A stretch of DNA of 20,080 bases from an uncultured Alistipes sp. (GTDB taxonomy: Bacteria; Bacteroidota; Bacteroidia; Bacteroidales; Rikenellaceae): assembly GCA_910586375.1 (NCBI GenBank), contig CAJUIE010000017.1, positions 1 to 20,080 of the forward strand, given 5' to 3'. Shown here piece after piece: positions 1-5,945 of this stretch (its first letter is position 1; each line of letters opens with the position of its first letter). The position numbers and the translations under genes are program-made. Under the pieces are notes generated by a model that was not told the origin of the DNA, did no database searches, and was given only the letters and a program-made list of their open reading frames with translations.

Positions 1-336
1 TACGAAACCGTTTTCATCGTCACGCCCGTCCTGTCCGATGCACAGGTTCAGGAGGTCGCTGACAAATTCCAGGGTGTCATCACCGAGAACGGCGGTCAGA
101 TCGTGAACAAAGAGTCGTGGGGCCTCAAAAAGCTCGCCTACCCTATTCAGAAGAAGACCACCGGTTTCTACTTCCTGGTAGAGTTCACCGGTGAGGGTAC
201 GCTCATCAACACCCTCGAAACGCAGTATCGCCGTGACGAACGAGTGATCCGTTTCTTAACTTTCAAGCAGGACAAATACGCCGTAGAATACTCGGCCAAG
301 CGTCGTGCGAAACTTTCTAACAAGCAGGAGGAGTAA
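1..336 (+). CDS. rpsF: Small ribosomal subunit protein bS6, 5' end truncated by window edge
   Basis: Protein bS6 sits on the platform of the 30S subunit, where it pairs with bS18. The frame is open from base 1 (reading YETVFIVTPVLSD) to the TAA at 334-336, giving 111 residues; only the first few residues appear to be missing. Family signatures visible are the N-terminal ETVFIVTPVLSD strand, WGLKKLAYPI in the middle, and RRDERVIRFLTF near the end. A methionine at base 103 lies inside the conserved domain and is not the start. The next gene, rpsR, begins 3 bases after the stop, and its Shine-Dalgarno sequence is embedded in the last codons of rpsF, so the two are translationally close. Promoter and true start lie outside the window. 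The identity is secure. Confidence 0.96.
   Translation, partial: YETVFIVTPVLSDAQVQEVADKFQGVITENGGQIVNKESWGLKKLAYPIQKKTTGFYFLVEFTGEGTLINTLETQYRRDERVIRFLTFKQDKYAVEYSAKRRAKLSNKQEE
326..331 (+). promoter_or_regulatory. Strong Shine-Dalgarno sequence for rpsR
   Basis: AGGAGG lies 8 bases before the rpsR ATG at 340 and overlaps the last codons of rpsF. This matters because most starts in this window have no such motif, as is usual in Bacteroidota. Confidence 0.8.
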
Positions 337-339
337 ACC

Positions 340-618
340 ATGGCACAGGACAACAAGGCTCAATCCGAAATCCGCTACCTGAACCCCGTATCGGTAGACG
401 TCAAGAAGAAAAAATATTGCCGTTTCAAAAAGCTCGGCATCAAATACGTCGACTACAAGGACGGCGAATTCCTCAAGAAGTTCCTCAATGAGCAGGGCAA
501 GATTCTCCCCCGCCGTCTCACCGGTACTTCGCAGAAGTTCCAGAAGAAAGTTGCCCAAGCTGTAAAGCGGGCGCGCCACTTGGCCATTCTGCCCTTCGTA
601 ACCGATTGCATGAAATAA
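340..618 (+). CDS. rpsR: Small ribosomal subunit protein bS18
   Basis: Protein bS18 binds 16S rRNA on the 30S platform as a partner of bS6. The 92-residue product carries the family core: YCRFKKLGIKYVDYKD near residues 26-41, then a segment with ILPRRLTGTS around 55-64, and the basic helix AVKRARHLAILPF toward the end. The length is usual for Bacteroidales. The ATG at 340 is chosen because it follows a strong Shine-Dalgarno sequence by 8 bases and begins the MAQDNKAQSE extension. It is the middle gene of rpsF-rpsR-rplI, with gaps of 3 and 18 bases. In Bacteroidota cryo-EM structures bS18, together with bS6 and bS21, helps bury the 16S anti-Shine-Dalgarno tail; that is known from the literature and not visible here. 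Confidence 0.97.
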   Translation: MAQDNKAQSEIRYLNPVSVDVKKKKYCRFKKLGIKYVDYKDGEFLKKFLNEQGKILPRRLTGTSQKFQKKVAQAVKRARHLAILPFVTDCMK

Positions 619-621
619 TTT

Positions 622-628
622 AAGGAGG
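622..628 (+). promoter_or_regulatory. Strong Shine-Dalgarno sequence for rplI
   Basis: AAGGAGG stands between the rpsR stop (616-618) and the rplI ATG at 637, with an 8-base spacer. It is a full-strength match to the anti-Shine-Dalgarno core, unlike most starts in the window. Confidence 0.8.
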
Positions 629-636
629 ACGAGACC

Positions 637-1077
637 ATGGAAGTAATTCTGATCAAAGACATAGAAAACTTGGGTTATGCCAACGACATCGTAAGCGTAA
701 AACCCGGTTACGCCAATAACTACCTGCTCCCGCGAGGTCTGGCCAAAGTTGCTACGGCAGCCGCCCGTAAAGTACTCGCCGAGAACCTCAAACAGCGCGC
801 CCATAAAGACGCCAGGATTCTCGCCGACGCCCAGGCTTTGGCCGAGACAATCCAAAACCTGACGCTGTCACTCGCCGTCAAGGCCGAGGAGGGCAAACTC
901 TTCGGTACCGTTACCGCTACCGACCTCGCAGAAGCTCTTGCAGCCAAAGGCATCACCCTCGACCGTAAAGTAATCGCCGTCGAAGCTGTTAAGACTGTCG
1001 GCGAATACGAAGCAACGGCCCGCCTCCACAAAGAGGTCAAAGCTACAATCAAATTCTCCGTCACCGCCGCCGAATAA
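637..1077 (+). CDS. rplI: Large ribosomal subunit protein bL9
   Basis: Protein bL9 binds 23S rRNA near the L1 stalk and helps maintain reading-frame fidelity. The 146-residue product has the typical two-domain plan. The small N-terminal domain carries MEVILIKDIENLGYANDIVSV and the signature PGYANNYLLPRGLA around residues 23-36. A long charged connecting helix follows at about 40-75, then the C-terminal domain with GKLFGTVTATDLAEAL and the closing VKATIKFSV strand. It is the last gene of rpsF-rpsR-rplI. The TAA at 1075-1077 is followed by a long non-coding stretch and a hairpin terminator at 1245-1278. The start at 637 is supported by a perfect Shine-Dalgarno sequence. Confidence 0.97.
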   Translation: MEVILIKDIENLGYANDIVSVKPGYANNYLLPRGLAKVATAAARKVLAENLKQRAHKDARILADAQALAETIQNLTLSLAVKAEEGKLFGTVTATDLAEALAAKGITLDRKVIAVEAVKTVGEYEATARLHKEVKATIKFSVTAAE

Positions 1078-1244
1078 CCAGCGGACGGGGCCAACCCCGA
1101 CGTGGGGGGGGGACCGGGAGACAGACGGGAGACAGACGGGAGGCAGCAGAAGCCCGACGGAAACAACGAAGAGCAGACGAAAGCCCGACAGAGGGGCTGA
1201 GGGACGCAACTACGAAGGGACTCCTCTCAGTGAGAATTACGTAG
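1078..1244. repeat. Low-complexity spacer downstream of rplI with short GGGAGACAGAC repeats
   Basis: This untranslated stretch after rplI holds a run of nine G at 1104-1112. Right after it come two exact copies of an 11-base unit, GGGAGACAGAC (1116-1126 and 1127-1137), and a decayed third copy from 1138. The rest is G- and A-rich with CCCGAC/GACGG fragments and no credible gene. It probably belongs to the 3' UTR of the rpsF operon, since the first terminator-like hairpin lies beyond it at 1245. Confidence 0.6.
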
Positions 1245-1278
1245 AAAGAGCTAATCTATATAGATTAGCTCTTTTCGT
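1245..1278 (+). terminator. Terminator-like hairpin after the rpsF-rpsR-rplI operon
   Basis: A perfect inverted repeat runs 1245-1258 against 1261-1274 (AAAGAGCTAATCTA and its complement), with only TA between the arms. A T-rich tail follows at 1272-1278. The stem is AT-rich but long. It is the first strong hairpin after rplI and is probably its rho-independent terminator. Being symmetric, it could also act on the other strand. Confidence 0.7.
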
Positions 1279-1382
1279 TCCCCCCCCTCATACCAATTAG
1301 CAGCAGCTCACAAACCGGACACGACAAGAAAACAATAGCGATATTTTCCGGGAAAAGAGAATCAGCACAAACCACAATAAAT

Positions 1383-1426
1383 AAAAAAGAGGGAAAGGGC
1401 CTTACCACCCTTTCCCCTCCTTTTTT
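1383..1426 (-). terminator. Bidirectional terminator between rplI and the ferritin gene
   Basis: A 9-bp GC-rich stem pairs 1391-1399 (GGGAAAGGG) with 1408-1416 (CCCTTTCCC) around an 8-base loop. It is flanked by six A at 1383-1388 and six T at 1421-1426, so it can terminate in either direction. It begins 10 bases beyond the ferritin stop codon at 1436 and is most likely the ferritin terminator. It may also back up termination of the convergent rpsF operon. Confidence 0.82.
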
Positions 1427-1435
1427 AGCAGAGAC

Positions 1436-1960
1436 TCACTCCTCGCTCGACGCCAGGGGCGATGGCACTGAATAGACGCGGGCCGCAAGCTCCTTATCAA
1501 GCATGTAAAGCCCGAACTTGTTGTCCTCAACAGCCTCAAACGATTGGATCATGCCGCGGGCGTTCTCCTCCTCCTCAATCTGCTCGTCAATGAACCACAC
1601 GAGCTTATTCGACGAGGCAAAATCCTTGTCCTCAGCAGCTATGGCAGCCAGATTGTGGATCAAAGCCGTGACTTTCTTTTCATGCTCCAGCGTATCCCGG
1701 AACATCGCCAGCGGCGAAACCCACGACGTGGGGACCTCGGCAATGGGAGCGAGCGTAACCTCGGCATCACGCGAAAGAATGTAATTCATGAAGATGCGGG
1801 CATGATCCTGCTCCTCGCGAAACTGGATGTAGAACCAATTGGCGACACCCTTCAACCCCTTGCTCTCGGCATCGAGCGACATCGAAAGATAAAGATAAGC
1901 CGACCACAGCTCGGCGTTGACCTGCGCATTGAGCGCTTCGTGAAGTTTCTTGCTTAACAT
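1436..1960 (-). CDS. ftnA: Non-haem ferritin (FtnA-type)
   Basis: This cytoplasmic iron-storage protein oxidises Fe(II) and stores it as a mineral inside a 24-subunit shell. With the start at 1960 (MLSKKLHEAL) the protein has 174 residues, and every ferroxidase residue falls on Escherichia coli FtnA numbering: Glu17 (in NAELWSAY), Tyr24, Glu50 and His53 (REEQDHA), Glu94 (LEHEKK), Gln127 and Glu130 (DEQIEEEE). That agreement, and other Bacteroidales ferritins starting MLSxKL, favour 1960 over the ATG two codons upstream at 1966. No haem-binding bacterioferritin methionine was identified. The tail after LDKELAARVY (about 12 residues, VPSPLASSEE at the end) is longer than I expect for the family. 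The gene stands alone, ends at a bidirectional terminator, and has no Shine-Dalgarno sequence. In this group ferritin commonly responds to iron or oxidative stress; no operator was identified. Confidence 0.95.
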   Translation of the reverse strand: MLSKKLHEALNAQVNAELWSAYLYLSMSLDAESKGLKGVANWFYIQFREEQDHARIFMNYILSRDAEVTLAPIAEVPTSWVSPLAMFRDTLEHEKKVTALIHNLAAIAAEDKDFASSNKLVWFIDEQIEEEENARGMIQSFEAVEDNKFGLYMLDKELAARVYSVPSPLASSEE

Positions 1961-2070
1961 AATCATATGTTTTTAAGTTTATTATTCTCCGAATGTAAAG
2001 ATACAAACTCTTATCGATATAGTGTTCCCAAAATCCATCATTATATTTGATAGCTGCATAGCCAGCACCT

Positions 2071-2106
2071 ATAATAAAAGCGCCCGCCCTTTTAAAGGGC
2101 AGGCGC
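2071..2106 (-). terminator. Terminator downstream of the PepSY-like gene
   Basis: The arms 2080-2091 and 2095-2106 (GCGCC.GCCCTT with complement AAGGGC.GGCGC) form a GC-rich stem with one C/A mismatch. On the minus strand it is followed by a TTTTATTAT tail (2071-2079). It begins 22 bases past the stop at 2128 and fits a rho-independent terminator for that gene. Confidence 0.82.
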
Positions 2107-2127
2107 ATGAAAACAGACAGAACCCAC

Positions 2128-2571
2128 TTAATCGTCGATGTCAACAAGGTTATAAGCACGGTCGAACTCGAGTTCTACACCGTTATCGAGCTTCACCTCG
2201 AAACCACGACGCTTGCGCTCGATTTTACGGATCGTACGACCAGGGAAGCGCTCCGTCACAGTTTCACGAATCTGCTGCGGCACAGCAGCTGCGGGAATCG
2301 CAGTTCGCTTACCATCGATTTCGATCCACTCTCCGTCCTGGTCAAATTCGACCGTAGCACCGGTCGTGAACACAACTTTGTACTCGTCACCCAAGACATC
2401 TTTATCGACCTTGGCATAAGATACTTCCGACGAAGCGAAATGGGTCTTAATAAACTGCTGTGCAGCCGCAGGCAGCTTTTCGACACCGATTACACGGTCA
2501 TTATCAGCCCAGGCAGGAACGACCAACGCAACAAGAACGGCAGCCGCAATAAACAGAATAGTTTTTTTCAT
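2128..2571 (-). CDS. Small secreted PepSY-like (DUF2874-type) protein
   Basis: This 147-residue protein has a clear signal peptide at residues 1-22 (MKKTILFIAAAVLVALVVPAWA, written here by its parts: basic MKK, hydrophobic core, AWA cleavage site), so it is probably periplasmic. The mature part holds two related alpha-beta repeats. In each, a helix ending in LPAAAQQFIKTHF or VPQQIRETVTERFPG is followed by strands such as YKVVFTTGATVEFDQDGEWIEID and YNLVDIDD-type ends, with the 'VEFD..G.W' and 'LEFD..' turns. This is the pattern of the PepSY-like family common in Bacteroidales, sometimes labelled beta-lactamase-inhibitor-like. The molecular role is not known to me. The start at 2571 is chosen because it begins the signal peptide; an in-frame ATG at 2610 would spoil it. 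The gene is monocistronic with its own terminator. No promoter was confidently found. Confidence 0.85.
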   Translation of the reverse strand: MKKTILFIAAAVLVALVVPAWADNDRVIGVEKLPAAAQQFIKTHFASSEVSYAKVDKDVLGDEYKVVFTTGATVEFDQDGEWIEIDGKRTAIPAAAVPQQIRETVTERFPGRTIRKIERKRRGFEVKLDNGVELEFDRAYNLVDIDD

Positions 2572-2699
2572 CGTTATAATTTTTAGTAAACAGTTCTTCC
2601 TCCCCTGCAAAATCCGGCCCGAAAAACAAAAAGAGACCGTGTATTTTCAGGAGGCGGCACAAATTCCGGTTTTTCCAGTATCTTTTCCCAAGCGCTATC
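2572..2699 (-). other. Upstream region of the PepSY-like gene
   Basis: This 128-base region upstream of the 2571 start must hold the promoter unless the gene is read through from fabH. T-rich and TTTG-like segments are present, but none has a -33/-7 pair with the 19-20 base spacing seen at the clear promoters elsewhere in the window. No Shine-Dalgarno sequence precedes the ATG. Confidence 0.4.
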
Positions 2700-2747
2700 C
2701 CTGATAAAGATTCCCGATACAATACTGTATCGGGAATCTTTATCAGG
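2700..2747 (-). terminator. 22-bp perfect hairpin, probable terminator of the plsX-fabH operon
   Basis: Positions 2700-2721 and 2726-2747 are perfect reverse complements with a 4-base loop (ATAC). The centre is the GC-richer ATTCCCGATAC / GTATCGGGAAT and the outer part is A/T-rich, so an A-rich/U-rich frame surrounds the core in both directions. It is the first strong hairpin downstream of fabH, about 175 bases after its stop, and precedes the next minus-strand gene. A terminator is the best reading. The absence of an unpaired T run beyond the stem leaves room for a processing or protein-binding site. Confidence 0.6.
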
Positions 2748-2790
2748 TTTGAGGAACATCGGGTCCTTTTCGTCCCATCTCGCCCCTTGT

Positions 2791-2884
2791 CCTGGCTCCT
2801 GGTCTCGGCTCCCTTGTTTTGAGTCCTCTTGTATCCCAGGCTCCCTTTGTTTTAGGTCCTCTTGTCTCAGGCTCCCTTTGTTTT
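2791..2884 (-). repeat. Three degenerate ~31-base tandem repeats, purine-rich on the minus strand
   Basis: Read on the minus strand, three consecutive units begin AAAACAA(A)GGGAGCC and end in GAGGACCT-like or AGGAGCCAGG sequence: 2854-2884 (31 bases), 2821-2853 (33) and 2791-2820 (30). The first two units are nearly identical; the third is decayed. Flanking DNA on both sides (2760-2790 and 2885-2915) has the same purine/pyrimidine strand bias. The repeats lie between the fabH stop and the 22-bp hairpin, so they are probably in the fabH 3' UTR. Confidence 0.75.
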
Positions 2885-2923
2885 ACCTCCTCTACTCTCG
2901 GACCTCCGGACCCTCTCAGGATT

Positions 2924-3937
2924 TTATTTGAGAGGGACTTTCGAGCCGTCGTAAGCCCATTTGACATAGATCGCGCCCCATGTATAGCCGCCACCGAAGG
3001 CCGACAGGATGAGGTTGTCACCCGGACGAAGCTCCTGCTCATAGTCGTAGAGGCAGGTAGGGATTGTCGCAGCTGTAGTATTGCCGTTGCGGTCGATGTT
3101 GATCATGCACTTGTCGGTGGTGATACCCATGCGGCGGGCCGTCGCGTCGATAATGCGCAGGTTGGCCTGATGGGGCACTAAATAGCGGACATCCTCGCCC
3201 GTAAGGTTGTGGCGCTCCATCATCTCGACCGAGACATCAGCCATCTTCGATACAGCGGCCTTGAATACGGCCTGCCCGTCCCACATGATGGTGTGCCAGT
3301 TGTTGGCCAGGGTCTCGGCGGAAGCGGGATAACGTGAACCGCCGGCTTTCATATAAAGCTGTAACTCGCCCGAGCCGTCGGAACGGAGCATCGAATCGAT
3401 GACGCCCAAACCCTCAGTATTGGGCTCCAGCAGCACAGCAGCGGCACCATCACCGAAGAGCGGGCAGGTCGAACGGTCGTTATAATCGATGATCGACGAC
3501 ATCTTGTCGGCACCCACGACGATCACCTTCTTGCTGGTTCCGGCCTCGATGAACTTGGCTCCTGTCGTCAGGGCAAAGAGGAAACCGGAGCAGGCGGCCG
3601 AGACGTCATAGGCGAAAGCATTCTTACACCCGGCCTGATCGGCGATGAGGTTACCCGTCGAGGGGAAGAACATGTCAGGTGTGATGGTTGCGCAGATAAC
3701 GACGTCGACCTCCATAGGATCGATGCCAGTCTTCTCCAGCAGGTTTTTCACAGCCTTGGCACCCATGTAGGAAGTGCCGAGCCCCTCGCCCTTGAGGATG
3801 TGGCGCGTCTTGATGCCGGTATGGGAGGTGATCCACTCGTCGTTGGTATCGACCATGCGGCTCAGCTCGTCGTTGGTCAGCAGGTAGTCCGGAAGATATT
3901 GTCCGACACCCGTAATGGCTGCTGTTATTTTCTTCAT
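2924..3937 (-). CDS. fabH: 3-oxoacyl-ACP synthase III
   Basis: FabH condenses acyl-CoA with malonyl-ACP to start fatty-acid synthesis and sets the primer choice, straight or branched. The 337-residue product has the full thiolase fold and the catalytic triad: Cys116 in DVSAACSGF, His256 in YLVPHQANLR and Asn286 in RNGNTTAAT. The glycine-rich ending LSAFGGGYTWGA is also present, as is the N-terminal GVGQYLPDYLLTN and the NDEWITSHTGIKTRH motif. The start at 3937 gives the usual N terminus. It follows plsX by 21 bases and is the last gene of the DUF177-rpmF-plsX-fabH operon, so priming of fatty acids and phospholipids is co-expressed. An inverted repeat (2911-2918 with 2929-2936) encloses the stop codon in its loop. 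Confidence 0.97.
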   Translation of the reverse strand: MKKITAAITGVGQYLPDYLLTNDELSRMVDTNDEWITSHTGIKTRHILKGEGLGTSYMGAKAVKNLLEKTGIDPMEVDVVICATITPDMFFPSTGNLIADQAGCKNAFAYDVSAACSGFLFALTTGAKFIEAGTSKKVIVVGADKMSSIIDYNDRSTCPLFGDGAAAVLLEPNTEGLGVIDSMLRSDGSGELQLYMKAGGSRYPASAETLANNWHTIMWDGQAVFKAAVSKMADVSVEMMERHNLTGEDVRYLVPHQANLRIIDATARRMGITTDKCMINIDRNGNTTAATIPTCLYDYEQELRPGDNLILSAFGGGYTWGAIYVKWAYDGSKVPLK

Positions 3938-3958
3938 GATTTGCTCTCTTTGGTTGGA

Positions 3959-4906
3959 TTAGTTCCTGAATGCACGCTGCAACTTGCTCGTAAGGTCGGC
4001 CCGGATGCAACTCTCGGTAGTAAGAATCATGTTGCGGATAGCCAGGGGCGACGAGCAGCCGTGCCCGATGACGACGGGAGCGTTGACACCCAATACGGGT
4101 GTGCCACCCACGTTTTCGTAATTCATAGCGTCCCAGAAAGCGTTTCCGCCACCCAGCGCCTTATTGATGCGGTAGAGCCCCTCAGCCATTTTCAGGACCG
4201 TATTTCCCACGAAACCGTCGCAGACAATCACGTCGGCCACTTTACCCGAAAAGATGTGCGAGCCCTCAATGTTACCCACAAATCGGATGCCTTCCTGCTC
4301 CCGCAGCAAATCGTGCGTTGCCTTGGCCTGAGCATTGCCTTTGGTCTCCTCCTCGCCGATGTTGAGCACAGCGACACGCGGTGAAGGGATGCCCAGCACT
4401 GCTTCGGCATAGATCGAGCCGATCACTCCATACTGGGCCAATACCTCGGGCTTGCAGTCGACATTGAGCCCCACGTCGAGGATCAATGCGGGATGTCCCG
4501 CTGCCGTAGGCACCAGCGACGAAATCGTCGGGCGAATAACCCCTTCGATAGGCTTGACAGCGTACATCGAACCGACCATCATGGCGCCGGTCGATCCGGC
4601 GCTGGCAAAGCCGTCGATAGCGCCCTTGGCCAGATAGCCGAAGCCCACAGTAATCGACGAGTCGCCCTTAGCCTGAAATGCCTTGGCCGGATGGTCTCCC
4701 ATCTCGATCACCTCAGAGGTCGCCACGATGTCGAATCTGTCAGTCGGGCAATTGCGGGCTGCGAGCACCTCCCGAATACGCTTCTCATCGCCGAAGAGCA
4801 CAATCCGGCTCCCGGCGTCGATCGCTTCGAGTGCCATTACAGCACCCTCGACAGCTGCTTCGGGCGCGAAATCGCCACCCATGGCATCTACACCAATCTT
4901 CAACAT
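3959..4906 (-). CDS. plsX: Phosphate acyltransferase PlsX
   Basis: PlsX converts acyl-ACP to acyl-phosphate, which PlsY then uses to acylate glycerol-3-phosphate, the first step of phospholipid synthesis. It is a peripheral membrane enzyme. The 315-residue product begins with the hallmark MLKIGVDAMGGDFAPEAAV. It also carries SSITVGFGYLAKGAIDGFASAGSTGA, the conserved block around residues 85-110, and later VCDGFVGNTVLKMAEG and APVVIGHG near the C terminus. Its length is normal for Bacteroidales. The start at 4906 is fixed by the N-terminal motif. It lies between rpmF (124 bases upstream) and fabH (21 bases downstream), the widely conserved rpmF-plsX-fabH order. No Shine-Dalgarno sequence precedes it. 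Confidence 0.97.
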   Translation of the reverse strand: MLKIGVDAMGGDFAPEAAVEGAVMALEAIDAGSRIVLFGDEKRIREVLAARNCPTDRFDIVATSEVIEMGDHPAKAFQAKGDSSITVGFGYLAKGAIDGFASAGSTGAMMVGSMYAVKPIEGVIRPTISSLVPTAAGHPALILDVGLNVDCKPEVLAQYGVIGSIYAEAVLGIPSPRVAVLNIGEEETKGNAQAKATHDLLREQEGIRFVGNIEGSHIFSGKVADVIVCDGFVGNTVLKMAEGLYRINKALGGGNAFWDAMNYENVGGTPVLGVNAPVVIGHGCSSPLAIRNMILTTESCIRADLTSKLQRAFRN

Positions 4907-5030
4907 ACTTTTGCGTTTAGGTTTCTTCGATCTCTCCGCGACACTCCAAGCCGTCGCTCACGGCCGCTTCAAAACCCGAAGGCACGGACACAGAACGAGG
5001 CCCCGGAAGTCGTGCTCCCTCGCAGCCCGA

Positions 5031-5216
5031 TTATTCAGCCGCCTTCTTCTCGATAGCCAGCTTGCCGCGATAGAAGCCACACTCAGGGCAAACACGGTGA
5101 TAGAGTACCGCAGCACCACAGTTCGAGCAGGTTACAACTGTCGGAACCGCCGCCTTATAGTTGGTTCTTCTCTTGTCGCGTCGCGTCGACGAGACTTTGT
5201 GTTTAGGATGTGCCAT
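5031..5216 (-). CDS. rpmF: Large ribosomal subunit protein bL32
   Basis: Protein bL32 is a small 50S protein near the peptidyl-transferase region. The 61-residue product starts MAHPKHKVSSTRRDKRR, the family signature. It then shows a zinc-ribbon set of four cysteines: Cys30 and Cys33 (CSNC) with Cys43 and Cys46 (CPEC). This is therefore the zinc-binding form of L32. It sits 30 bases downstream of the DUF177 gene and 124 bases upstream of plsX, the conserved yceD-rpmF-plsX order. Expression is most likely from the promoter at 5832-5862. Confidence 0.97.
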   Translation of the reverse strand: MAHPKHKVSSTRRDKRRTNYKAAVPTVVTCSNCGAAVLYHRVCPECGFYRGKLAIEKKAAE

Positions 5217-5246
5217 GTTGCAAAATGATATTTTAGTTCAACATAT

Positions 5247-5813
5247 TTACTTTTCGTCGTCCTGCGGGCCGGCCTCCATGCGTTCCTTCAGCTCGGCGAG
5301 CTTGCCCCAGGCTGTGTTATCAGGCTCTGCACCAGCGCGATCCTCGATCGCGGCGAACTCCTCATCCGAGACGATGCGGAAACGCCCGAGCATCTCGGGA
5401 TCGCACCCGCCCTCGGGATGTACCCGTTGGTAGGGCAGCGACAAAACGACACTCTCATAGATATACTGCGCAAGGTCCACTTCGTCCTCACCGGGCGAGA
5501 GCCACAGCACCTCGCCATCGTACTCATGCTCCTGGTTGGAGAACTTCACCAGCAGGCGCCCCTCAAAGTCAATGGGCACCAGACAATCCTCCAGACAGCG
5601 GTCACACGCCACGACCACCTCCCCGCAAATCGAAACGTCAGCTATAAGCTGCGATCCGGTCTTCGTCAGCGAGACATGCGCCCGGCAACTGCCGCCCTTG
5701 AGCTCCATACTGCCGAAGGCCTCGAACAAGGCTCCGCCGACTTCGAAATCGAAATCATGAACGCCGTTTTCCAGCCCTTTGAAAGCGATCGAATATCCCT
5801 TCGCTATATCCAT
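5247..5813 (-). CDS. DUF177 / YceD-family protein
   Basis: This 188-residue cytoplasmic protein matches the DUF177 (YceD) family, members of which are tied to 23S rRNA accumulation in bacteria and plant plastids and nearly always precede rpmF. The family core is visible: a Cys70-x-x-Cys73 pair in CDRCLEDC, then the acidic LSPGEDEVDLAQYIYESVVLSLPYQRVHPEG block around residues 105-135, in which DLAQYIYE and LPYQRVH are the key parts, followed by Cys137-Asp-Pro. The start at 5813 (MDIAKGYSI) is chosen because it lies about 15 bases after the predicted transcription start; an upstream in-frame ATG at 5861 overlaps the promoter and would need an earlier start site. It is first in the operon with rpmF, plsX and fabH. 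Confidence 0.88.
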   Translation of the reverse strand: MDIAKGYSIAFKGLENGVHDFDFEVGGALFEAFGSMELKGGSCRAHVSLTKTGSQLIADVSICGEVVVACDRCLEDCLVPIDFEGRLLVKFSNQEHEYDGEVLWLSPGEDEVDLAQYIYESVVLSLPYQRVHPEGGCDPEMLGRFRIVSDEEFAAIEDRAGAEPDNTAWGKLAELKERMEAGPQDDEK

Positions 5814-5831
5814 TTGAGCGCAATTAGTGCG

Positions 5832-5862
5832 CAAAGTTACGAAAAAATAAGACATTTGCAAA
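5832..5862 (-). promoter_or_regulatory. Bacteroidota-type promoter of the DUF177-rpmF-plsX-fabH operon
   Basis: On the minus strand TTTG (5862-5859) is separated by exactly 19 bases from TAACTTTG (5839-5832), a perfect fit to the TTTG / TAnnTTTG -33/-7 consensus. Transcription should start near 5828, giving a 5' UTR of about 15 bases before the ATG at 5813. Confidence 0.88.
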
Positions 5863-5908
5863 GAAATCCGCGAGTTTTAGCGCACCGCCGATGCCCCGTA
5901 TGGATTTG

Positions 5909-5940
5909 TTTGGGGTTGCACGCAAGTTGTATTATCTTTG
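5909..5940 (+). promoter_or_regulatory. Bacteroidota-type promoter of the unrecognised 138-residue gene
   Basis: TTTG (5909-5912), a 20-base spacer and TATCTTTG (5933-5940) fit the -33/-7 consensus exactly. By analogy with mapped Bacteroides promoters the start site should fall near 5944, only a couple of bases before the ATG at 5946. It is back to back with the promoter at 5832-5862, with 46 bases between the two -33 elements. Confidence 0.85.
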
Positions 5941-5945
5941 CCGAC

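Noticed and set aside
1996..2003. TATCTTTA on the minus strand upstream of ferritin as a -7 element
   Set aside because: The last base differs from the consensus and no TTTG is found 19-20 bases upstream, so it is too weak to list as a promoter.
2743..3042. A minus-strand open frame across the purine-rich repeats giving a Lys/Arg/Gly/Pro-rich peptide
   Set aside because: It begins inside fabH out of frame and follows the repeats only because they lack stop codons; no start signal or promoter was seen.
5418..5945. Upstream extension of the 138-residue gene's frame to a much longer protein starting at 5418
   Set aside because: The extra part is antisense to the DUF177 gene and crosses both promoters; the promoter at 5909-5940 fits the start at 5946.
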